Below the pieces are notes generated by a model, which was not told the origin of the DNA, did no database searches, and saw nothing but the letters and a program-made list of their open reading frames with translations. From an uncultured Bacteroidales bacterium (GTDB lineage Bacteria; Bacteroidota; Bacteroidia; Bacteroidales; UBA932): 47,647 bases of DNA. The stretch is taken from assembly GCA_900318355.1 (NCBI GenBank), contig ONKE01000035.1, positions 1-47,647 of the forward strand. Reading direction: 5' to 3'. Below, in pieces: positions 34,163 to 42,869 of this stretch (within the stretch, counting starts at the first letter, position 1; the number at the start of each line of letters is the position of its first letter). A program made the position numbers and the translations under genes.

Positions 34163-36781
34163 ATGAAAAAGTTATTATGGATCTTTGTGCCGGTTCTTAT
34201 GCTGGCAGCGTGCCAGAAGTACGATGACACGACCCTCAAGCAGGAAATCCGCAAGCTTGATGAACGCGTCACTGCTCTGGAAACCATCAAAACTGACATT
34301 TCCGGTCTCCAGACCGCCGTGCAAAACCTTCAGAAGGGTTTCACCGTCTCTTCCGTCAAGGAAGTCTCCGGCGGATGGGACATCGTTTTCTCCGACGGCA
34401 ACAAAATCACCGTCAAGAACGGCAATGATGGTGCTTCTCCCGTCATAGCCGTCCGCAAGGACACCGACGGCAAATACTACTGGACCGTCAATGGTGAGTG
34501 GCTGCTTGACGGCGGCGCCAAGGTTCCCGTGACCGGCGCAGACGGTGCCCAGGGTCCTGAAGGCCCTGCAGGGAAGACCCCTCAGATCGACATCCAGGAA
34601 GGATGGTGGGTCGTCCGTTTCGCCGACAATGAGGAGTGGAAGAAGATTGCCGAGGCCACTTCCGTTTCCGGCTCCGGCAGCAACATTACCGTTACCAAGG
34701 ACGAGCAGTTCTGCTACATCACCGTAGCCGGTGAGGAGCCGATCGCCATTCCCCTGACGGTAGCCGCCGTCAAGATCCAGCTCGTATTCGATGAGTCCGC
34801 AATCGCTTACATGAGCGCCGGCGAGACCGTCAAGATTCCCTACACCATCGTTGCTCCGGAAGGCGTCAAGACTTCCCTCGAGACCTTCGAAACTCCCGGC
34901 TGGATTGTCGAGATCGAAGATGGCAGCTTCTCCATCACCGCTCCTGACAAGATCGCCGGCGGCAAGATTCTATTTGCCCTGACCAGCGAAGACGGCGGCA
35001 GCTTCGTAAAGATTGTCCGCATCCTTGACGGCGAAGGCATCGCCACATCCTACAGCTCCGATGCTACCGGCGGTACCATTTCCATCCCCGGCGTAACCAG
35101 CATCACCATCCCCGAGTCGGTGACCTGGATCACCCAGTCCACCGGTGAAAGCGGCCCCGTGCTCAATGTCGCCGCCAACACAGGCGAAGACCGCAGCGCT
35201 GAAATCACCATTGTTACCGCTGCTGGCGTGACTCGTACAATCGTCATCAATCAGCTTGCTGCAGCTGCCATTATCATCGCAGCCCCGGACGAGGTCGCAT
35301 GGCAGGGCGGCGTCCTCGAGCTTCCTGTCCGCGCCAGCGTCGAATTCACGGCATCCGTTACCGCTGGCTCCGACTGGCTCACCGGCCTTAAGACCAAGGC
35401 AATGACCGAGACCGTCTACACCGTCAACGTGGCCCAGAACATCTCCGTAGCCCGCCAGGGTGAAATCACCGTCACCAGCTCCGACGGCACCATCGTCCAG
35501 AAAGTCGCCATCCCTCAGGAGAGCCGTTTCTGGATGGACTGCCCGCTTGATCCTGAGAAACAGGCCAGCCCGCGCAATACTTTGCCTGTGTTCAATAAGG
35601 AATGCACCCGTGCTTATTTCATTACCCGTGGCGGTAAGGACAATATGGGCGCCCGTAGGCTGTATGAGATCAACCTGGAAGAGAGGAAGGTCGGTTGGAT
35701 GTTTGATATGGGTAAGGCTGATGGCGCCGCGGTAAAATCCGACAATGGCGGTCATATCTGTGTCAACCCGTTCAACGGGGATATCATCTGCAACAATCAG
35801 TACTACGTATATGCTGTCAAGGCGGATGGTACCCAGCGTTGGGCCTTGAAGATTGAGAATACAGCCAACAATTGTATGATTATCCCTGGTTGTGGCCCTG
35901 GTATCAGCAACGACGGAAAGACCGTGTTCTTCCCTTCCCGGACCAAGAAATTCTATGCTGTTGATGCGGAGAACGGTTCCGTGCTGGATACCTATGATCT
36001 CCCGACGACGGATAATTTTGAATACGTGATTTACGGCGAGAACGAGATTGCGTTCTTCCTGAACAGTGTCAAGGATGGAATCGGCGGTCTTCGTTATCTG
36101 CAGTTCACAGGCGGTAAACTCGTTGAAAAAGCGGTTAAGAATGCGGGTGTCGGCATGCTTGATATTCTAGCTCCTGCTGTCAGCAAGGATCAGAAGTGGG
36201 CGTATTTCGGATCCGGAAACAATATTCTTGCGCTGAGTCTCACAACCCGTGACAATCCCAATGATGCCGGTATCCTTGGTTGGGCGCACAACATGGGTGG
36301 CGCTGGTTGTGGTTCTATCGCCATTACCCCCGATAACCATCTCATTGAGAGCGTGGCGGGCGTGCAGGGAGCAAATGCAAAACCGGCTACTGTCTATTTT
36401 GCGAACTTGAATACCCCTTATACGAATGATTCCTGGTTTGTTTCCTCCAATCTTAAAGTGGGTGCCAACCAGTTGAATTTCTCCGGTGTGACCTGTGATG
36501 AGTCCAGCAATGCATACATCTTCCATTCGGCGACCAAGGGTCTCTACAAGATCAGCCCGAACGGAAATTATGTTCAGCTTGCCGATATCGCTACGGCCTA
36601 CTCTGAGTATCAGGCGGCTTCTGGCTTTGGTGGTAACTATTATATCATCGGCGGCGGCAAACTCAATCAGGAGAATCGTATCATTGTTCTCAAGATGGAA
36701 GCCCCGCGTGCCAAGGGTTGGTCCGGTCCGGGCGGCGACGTCTGTATGACCAAGAATGCCAACCTCGTATGGGGCAACTAG
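34163..36781 (+). CDS. DUF4988/BACON-stalk surface lipoprotein with C-terminal propeller
   Basis: 872 residues. The signal MKKLLWIFVPVLMLAAC has lipobox LAAC. A short coiled coil (about 22-55) leads into a DUF4988-like region with 'KYYWTVNGEWLLDGG' (about 108-122) and a short collagen-like Gly-x-y run (GADGAQGPEGPAG, about 129-141). Two BACON domains follow (about 290-370 and 372-455). The propeller runs from about 470 ('SPRNTLPVFNKECTRAYF') to 'GWSGPGGDVCMTKNANLVW', clearly paralogous to that of the preceding gene. Third positions change from C-rich to more T-rich at about base 35560, where the propeller begins, which suggests a module of different origin. Confidence 0.85.
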   Translation: MKKLLWIFVPVLMLAACQKYDDTTLKQEIRKLDERVTALETIKTDISGLQTAVQNLQKGFTVSSVKEVSGGWDIVFSDGNKITVKNGNDGASPVIAVRKDTDGKYYWTVNGEWLLDGGAKVPVTGADGAQGPEGPAGKTPQIDIQEGWWVVRFADNEEWKKIAEATSVSGSGSNITVTKDEQFCYITVAGEEPIAIPLTVAAVKIQLVFDESAIAYMSAGETVKIPYTIVAPEGVKTSLETFETPGWIVEIEDGSFSITAPDKIAGGKILFALTSEDGGSFVKIVRILDGEGIATSYSSDATGGTISIPGVTSITIPESVTWITQSTGESGPVLNVAANTGEDRSAEITIVTAAGVTRTIVINQLAAAAIIIAAPDEVAWQGGVLELPVRASVEFTASVTAGSDWLTGLKTKAMTETVYTVNVAQNISVARQGEITVTSSDGTIVQKVAIPQESRFWMDCPLDPEKQASPRNTLPVFNKECTRAYFITRGGKDNMGARRLYEINLEERKVGWMFDMGKADGAAVKSDNGGHICVNPFNGDIICNNQYYVYAVKADGTQRWALKIENTANNCMIIPGCGPGISNDGKTVFFPSRTKKFYAVDAENGSVLDTYDLPTTDNFEYVIYGENEIAFFLNSVKDGIGGLRYLQFTGGKLVEKAVKNAGVGMLDILAPAVSKDQKWAYFGSGNNILALSLTTRDNPNDAGILGWAHNMGGAGCGSIAITPDNHLIESVAGVQGANAKPATVYFANLNTPYTNDSWFVSSNLKVGANQLNFSGVTCDESSNAYIFHSATKGLYKISPNGNYVQLADIATAYSEYQAASGFGGNYYIIGGGKLNQENRIIVLKMEAPRAKGWSGPGGDVCMTKNANLVWGN

Positions 36782-36783
36782 CA

Positions 36784-36814
36784 TTTGTTCTTTCCCGCGG
36801 AATTGTTATCTTTG
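36784..36814 (+). promoter_or_regulatory. Promoter of the MBL-fold gene (TTTG-N19-TATCTTTG)
   Basis: A full consensus: -33 TTTG at 36784-36787, 19 bp, -7 TATCTTTG at 36807-36814. The -33 begins 2 bp after the stop of the lipoprotein gene. The predicted start is near 36820, about 13 nt before the ATG at 36833. Confidence 0.75.
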
Positions 36815-36832
36815 TGTAACTTTGTTTACGGG

Positions 36833-38050
36833 ATGAAAATCAAAAGATTATTTATAGCTGCTGTCGCTTCCGTCCTTTTTGGGGCGGAAGCGATTGCTGC
36901 TCAGAGGTGGGTGGCAACGGGTAATGAGCAGCTCTACCAGGCCATGCTCACGTGCCTCCGCAACTTTCAGGGCGAACTGTTCGGCGAACCGGTCTATTAT
37001 CAGGCCCAAAACCTCGAGATGGCCATCACGGCTGCTCACAAGGGCGACGAATATGCCTGGATGAGCCAGGTCCACAATTTCTGCAACTATCTGGAAGACA
37101 TCTATCCTCCGGTGATGGGCCATCCGCGCGAGAGCCTTGACGACAAGTACGAGACCATCCGTCGCAACCTTGTCCTCCTGCGCGATTTCCCCATGCATCA
37201 GGTGTGGCAGACCAACGACTCACCTTCGCCCACGCAGATTCAGATCGACGCCTTCAATGCCGCCAACAAGCAGTGGCTGCATTACAAGCGTGCCCAGTTC
37301 TTCGAGTTCCTTCGCGGTCCGCGTCCTGCGGGTAACGAAATCCAGGTCGTCAAGCTCTACAGCAGCGGCGTGGTGTTCCGCACCAAGTCGGCCTGCATCG
37401 GCATGGACATTACCTACGAGTCGCGCCTCTACGACGACGAGGGCATAGAAGAACTTGCCGACATCCTGGACGTCATCTACGTGACACATGCCCACACCGA
37501 CCATTTCGACCAGAAACTCCTTCAGGCAATGCTTCGCAAGGGAAAGTGCGTCGTCGGGCCGCATACGATGGAAAAATACATTTCCGGCTCCGACTGGGCC
37601 GGTAAGAAATATCTCTGGTCCGACACGCAGGAAGAGGCGGTCCTTGTCGGCGGCGTAGCCTCGACCCAGGCATTCATGTCTGAACAGAAGCCCGAGCCGT
37701 GCCTCCTCTATCTGGTCGACCTCGGCGGATGGAGGATGATCCACGTAGGCGACAACTCCGAACACGTCAACGAGCAGAACTACCTCAGATACCCCATGGC
37801 CGACTTCGTGATGTCTCCCGTGTTCCAGGGTCTCGTCACGTTGTTCAAGTCGACCTACGGCGGACTGAACCCCGACGGGATCGAGCAGTACTACATCAAT
37901 ATCCACGAGAACGAATATCTCCACACCGTCGATGGCCGCATAGCCTTCGACTACATGTATAAGGATGCAAACTCCCTGGGCAACACCGTCAACCGTTACC
38001 CCAACTGCCTCATACTCGACTGCGGGGAACATATTGTCATGAGCAAATGA
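36833..38050 (+). CDS. Secreted metallo-beta-lactamase-fold hydrolase
   Basis: 405 residues from ATG 36833; MKIKRLFIAAVASVLFGAEAIAAQ is a Sec signal. An earlier TTG (36785) lies within the promoter. An N-terminal helical region of about 150 residues has no family I recognise. The MBL domain follows, with the metal motif HxHxDH in 'THAHTDHFD' (about 218-226), a later 'HVGDNSEHVN' (about 305) and 'NIHENEYLH' (about 360). The metal centre looks intact, so it should be a periplasmic hydrolase; the substrate is unknown. Its stop overlaps the next lipoprotein ATG by 4 bp. Confidence 0.85.
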   Translation: MKIKRLFIAAVASVLFGAEAIAAQRWVATGNEQLYQAMLTCLRNFQGELFGEPVYYQAQNLEMAITAAHKGDEYAWMSQVHNFCNYLEDIYPPVMGHPRESLDDKYETIRRNLVLLRDFPMHQVWQTNDSPSPTQIQIDAFNAANKQWLHYKRAQFFEFLRGPRPAGNEIQVVKLYSSGVVFRTKSACIGMDITYESRLYDDEGIEELADILDVIYVTHAHTDHFDQKLLQAMLRKGKCVVGPHTMEKYISGSDWAGKKYLWSDTQEEAVLVGGVASTQAFMSEQKPEPCLLYLVDLGGWRMIHVGDNSEHVNEQNYLRYPMADFVMSPVFQGLVTLFKSTYGGLNPDGIEQYYINIHENEYLHTVDGRIAFDYMYKDANSLGNTVNRYPNCLILDCGEHIVMSK

Positions 38051-38922
38051 TACGAGCGATACATTTTTTCTGCGCCATTGCCGCGTTCTTCCTGACGGCA
38101 TGCGGCAACAAGCCGTCCTCGGAAGGGACGGCGGAAAAATCCGCATGGCTGATGAGCAACTATCCCGTAGCCCGCGTTGATGTCAGCACGCCCACCGGCA
38201 CACTTCTGGAGTCTTTCGAATACACCTATGACGACCTTGGCCGTATGGCTTCGCTCACGCGTAAGGACTGTCAACGCAACCGCGTGCTCCTGAAGCTCGA
38301 CTACACCTACCCGTCGGCCACGGAAATGCGCATAAGGGGCACATATGCCCCGGTTTCCGGCGATCGGACGCTCATTGCGACGGCCGACCCTGCAAAGGGC
38401 ACCATAAGTTATTCGGGTTCATGGAAGGATGCGTGGCGCTATGATGTCACCCGCGACCCCGAGGGCGTCCTTACCGGTGTGACAATGCAAAGGGATTTCA
38501 AGAGCAAGGAAGGTTACTACAGTTCTGAAACCAGCTACCGCGAGACGTGCTCCGTCCGTGGCGGCTGCATAGAAACCTGGACCAGCGCTACCGAAGTCTC
38601 GTCCAAATCCCGCAAAACGTCTTCCAGCAAGTCCTCGTCGGCGGTAAACCGCACCTACACCTATCTGGACCACGAAGACACCATGAACTTCGGCCTCTAT
38701 CTTACCGACGGGGTATTTCCCGTGTGGGCCGCCGCGCAGCTCCCGGGCTGCAGCAAGCTCATTTCCGGCATGACGATGAAGACAGGGTCTGTCAGCGGAC
38801 CGGTGTCGTTCAAGGTCGATTACACGTTCAATATCGACGGCGACGTTGAAACCGCCACTCGCACTGACTACAACGGCACCTCGCCAGTCCTGGTGCGTGT
38901 CTACACGGTCACTTATCTTTAA
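38047..38922 (+). CDS. Lipoprotein with RHS-like repeat character
   Basis: 291 residues. The signal MIRAIHFFCAIAAFFLTAC has lipobox LTAC. The mature part is beta-rich with an RHS/YD-like stretch, 'FEYTYDDLGRMASLTRK' (about 58-74), resembling DUF4595-type Bacteroidota lipoproteins. A serine-lysine rich loop (KSRKTSSSKSSS, about 184-195) lies in the middle. I do not recognise a precise function. It is coupled by ATGA to the MBL-fold gene, so the two may work together in the envelope. Confidence 0.75.
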   Translation: MIRAIHFFCAIAAFFLTACGNKPSSEGTAEKSAWLMSNYPVARVDVSTPTGTLLESFEYTYDDLGRMASLTRKDCQRNRVLLKLDYTYPSATEMRIRGTYAPVSGDRTLIATADPAKGTISYSGSWKDAWRYDVTRDPEGVLTGVTMQRDFKSKEGYYSSETSYRETCSVRGGCIETWTSATEVSSKSRKTSSSKSSSAVNRTYTYLDHEDTMNFGLYLTDGVFPVWAAAQLPGCSKLISGMTMKTGSVSGPVSFKVDYTFNIDGDVETATRTDYNGTSPVLVRVYTVTYL

Positions 38923-38949
38923 TCCTAAGCAAAGGAGTGACTTTTTTCA

Positions 38950-38977
38950 GAGGCGACCTGATTAATCCGGTCGCCTC
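38950..38977. terminator. Perfect 9-bp hairpin after the lipoprotein gene
   Basis: gaggcgacc, ten loop bases, ggtcgcctc, lying 27 bp after the lipoprotein stop. It has no T-run downstream on either strand (six T's precede it on the plus strand), so it is a non-canonical terminator or a processing site. Confidence 0.45.
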
Positions 38978-39037
38978 GATTCGTACACAATTGGGCCAGT
39001 AGCGCGTTTGGGTCAGTCGTCGGGACGCCTTTCTGTA

Positions 39038-39045
39038 TATTTTTG
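39038..39045 (+). promoter_or_regulatory. -7 promoter element of the AraC-family gene
   Basis: TATTTTTG, perfect TAnnTTTG. The predicted start near 39050 gives a leader of about 27 nt to the ATG at 39078. The TTTG at 39007 is 27 bp away, too far for a normal -33. Confidence 0.55.
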
Positions 39046-39077
39046 CATTGCGGGGTATAAAGTCCCGCCAGAATTGT

Positions 39078-40103
39078 ATGCAGAAACAAAAATCGTCTTC
39101 TACTAATCGCATACGCCTGCTGCGTCTGGATTCAGTCTTGACTTTTTTGGCTTGTTTTCTGGTCCGCATCTTCGTATGCGGAGATACGTTTCCATGTGGC
39201 GTGGCGTATGACATTTCCTGTGCCTGCTCGGTGCTGCTCATGCAGTCGCCGGGGCTGGACTTCTGGAAAAAGACCTGGTCCGTGTGGCTGACAGCGGCCA
39301 CGATGCTGATTTCAGTATCCTTTCCTCTGCTGTCGAAGTGCTTTGGCGGCATGCCTGCCGCAGTAGTCATTCTCGTCAATGTCTTTCCGCTGATGATGCG
39401 TTATCACATTCTCAGTCGCGCGATTATCAGCGACAGGGATTTCCTGGCCGTAGGAGTCTCGGGCTGGGACATCGCCAAGGAGCAGGTGAGGCAGACCATG
39501 ATGATGCTCCTTCTCCTCCTGTCGGCGCTGGCCTATGGCCTGTTCGGCGTCGCTCCGGGACTGCGATGGCTTTTTGTCACGCTTCTTTCGGCATTTTACA
39601 TCTTTCTAATGGTGCGAAGCTATACGGATCGTCCGCTTGTCGACGGCCTCGAGGCCGAAATGTCCGAAGCGGTAATGCAGCCGGCCGGCACCGTCCCCGG
39701 AGATCCTCCTTATCAGGTTCTTTTCAATCGCATGTGCAAATACATGAGGGACAGGTTGCCCTTTTTGAATCCAAAGCTGTCGCTGGACGATGTCGCGCAC
39801 GAACTCTATACGAACAGGGGCTATATCTCGCGCATGATCAATTCCTGTTCGGGGCTTAACTTCCCGAAGTTCATCAACAGTTACCGCATCCGATATGCGA
39901 TGGATTTGTTGAAGAAAGACCCTACCATCAAAGTGACAGACATATATCCGATGTGCGGGTTTGGCAGCAAAAGCGCTTTCAGAGCCGCCTTCCAGCTGTT
40001 CACCGGGCAGTCTCCCAGCGACTGGTGCCAGGAATTGCGCGATGCGGCGGAAGGCGGCTCTGAAGTGAAATCCGATAAAAAAGTTGGCTCTGACTCAGGA
40101 TAA
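39078..40103 (+). CDS. Membrane-anchored AraC-family regulator
   Basis: 341 residues from ATG 39078 (MQKQKSSST); the earlier frame start overlaps the transcript start. Six hydrophobic segments fill about 15-195, then a short linker. The AraC HTH domain is at about 235-320 with 'LSLDDVAHELYTNRGYISRMIN' and the second helix region 'VTDIYPMCGFGSKSAFRAAFQLFTGQSPSDW'. No periplasmic sensor domain is present. This form is widespread in Bacteroidales and its signal is unknown. It lies beside the surface-lipoprotein genes and may control them (inference). Its 3' end overlaps the convergent RluA-family gene by 9 bp. Confidence 0.87.
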   Translation: MQKQKSSSTNRIRLLRLDSVLTFLACFLVRIFVCGDTFPCGVAYDISCACSVLLMQSPGLDFWKKTWSVWLTAATMLISVSFPLLSKCFGGMPAAVVILVNVFPLMMRYHILSRAIISDRDFLAVGVSGWDIAKEQVRQTMMMLLLLLSALAYGLFGVAPGLRWLFVTLLSAFYIFLMVRSYTDRPLVDGLEAEMSEAVMQPAGTVPGDPPYQVLFNRMCKYMRDRLPFLNPKLSLDDVAHELYTNRGYISRMINSCSGLNFPKFINSYRIRYAMDLLKKDPTIKVTDIYPMCGFGSKSAFRAAFQLFTGQSPSDWCQELRDAAEGGSEVKSDKKVGSDSG

Positions 40104-40802
40104 GTCAGGCCAGCTTTCCGGCAGGGGACAGGTGATTTCCACGGGCTCTTTCCTGATCGGGTGGACGAAGGATATGTGCCTGGCGAGCAGACTGATGCCT
40201 CCGTCCGGGTTGGATCGCGGCGCGCCGTATTTGAGGTCGCCCTTGATAGGGCAGCCGATTCCGGCGAGCTGGCAGCGGATCTGGTGGTGACGGCCGGTCA
40301 GGAGCTCGACTTCCACCAGGAAGTAGTTGCGGGTCTGCTGCAGGAGCCTGTAGCGGAGCCTGGCCAGCTTGGCCTGGCCCTTGGGCTCGCTGAGAATATA
40401 CGCTTTATTCTGCTTCTCATTGCGCCCCAGCCAGTTTTCAAGCAGGGCTTCATGAGGCTGCGGCTCGGCGCAGACGAGGGCCCAGTAGGTCTTGTGGACG
40501 CCGCCTTCGCGCAGAAGGGCCGACATCCTTTCCAGCGCCTTGGACGTCTTGGCAAGCACGGTGATGCCGGCCACGGGACGGTCCAGACGGTGGGGGATGC
40601 CCAGGAAAACCTGCCCGGGCTTGGCATCGCGGCTGGCGATAAAAGCCTTGTACTTGTCGGCAAGGGTCTCGTCGCCGGTCTTGTCGCCCTGGACGATCTC
40701 TCCTGTCCTTTTTGCGACGATCAGGAGGTGGTTGTCTTCATAGAGAATCCGCCGGCGCAGGTCGGCGGATTCTGTTTCTGAAAGCTGGCGGTAAACTGCC
40801 AT
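40095..40802 (-). CDS. RluA-family RNA pseudouridine synthase
   Basis: 235 residues. It isomerises uridine to pseudouridine in rRNA or tRNA. The catalytic Asp is D74 in 'HRLDRPVAG', motif I 'EDNHLLIVAKRTG' is at about 22-34, and 'LLTGRHHQIRCQLAGIG' near 168-184. No S4 domain is present, so it is a short form like RluA or TruC; the target base cannot be told. It lies 11 bp downstream of dnaK and is likely read from the same transcript. Confidence 0.92.
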   Translation of the reverse strand: MAVYRQLSETESADLRRRILYEDNHLLIVAKRTGEIVQGDKTGDETLADKYKAFIASRDAKPGQVFLGIPHRLDRPVAGITVLAKTSKALERMSALLREGGVHKTYWALVCAEPQPHEALLENWLGRNEKQNKAYILSEPKGQAKLARLRYRLLQQTRNYFLVEVELLTGRHHQIRCQLAGIGCPIKGDLKYGAPRSNPDGGISLLARHISFVHPIRKEPVEITCPLPESWPDLS

Positions 40803-40813
40803 CGGACTTGGAT

Positions 40814-42706
<1,893 letters not shown>

Positions 42707-42780
42707 AATATTACTCCTTTTTATATTTGTTTTCCTTTTTGTCATGCCCGGGGGTACAGTCCGCCGGGCCGACAGAGTTC

Positions 42781-42822
42781 TATCCAATGCCGTGCCACCG
42801 CCCTCGTCCTGCCAAATTGTCA
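42781..42822 (-). promoter_or_regulatory. Candidate sigma-54-like promoter with upstream palindrome for dnaK
   Basis: On the minus strand TGGCACGGCATTGGA has the GG-N10-GA spacing of a -24/-12 promoter (consensus TGGCAC-N5-TTGC, with GC at -12; one base differs). It would start transcription near 42771, 65 nt before the ATG. About 12 bp upstream lies TGACAATTTGGCA (42810-42822), a 13-bp near-palindrome of form TGnCAA-TTGnCA. No TAnnTTTG element is found on the minus strand in this spacer. Sigma-54 use is a proposal only. Confidence 0.35.
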
Positions 42823-42834
42823 TATCCGGAATCA

Positions 42835-42865
42835 TTGTCCAAGTCGGGAAACTTCCGTATCTTTG
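42835..42865 (+). promoter_or_regulatory. Promoter of the copper ATPase gene (TTG-N20-TATCTTTG)
   Basis: -33 TTG at 42835-42837 and -7 TATCTTTG at 42858-42865 are 20 bp apart. The predicted start at about 42870 is the A of the ATG, so the transcript is probably leaderless. No CueR-type dyad is obvious. Confidence 0.65.
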
Positions 42866-42869
42866 CGGC

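Noticed and set aside
34545-34600. Collagen-like Gly-x-y run as a true collagen domain
   Set aside because: Only four or five triplets are present; in DUF4988 lipoproteins such short runs act as linkers.
42722-42729. Plus-strand TATATTTG in the dnaK-copA spacer
   Set aside because: It lies within the dnaK 5' leader, has no -33 partner, and copA has a much better promoter 130 bp downstream. It could be chance in an AT-rich stretch.
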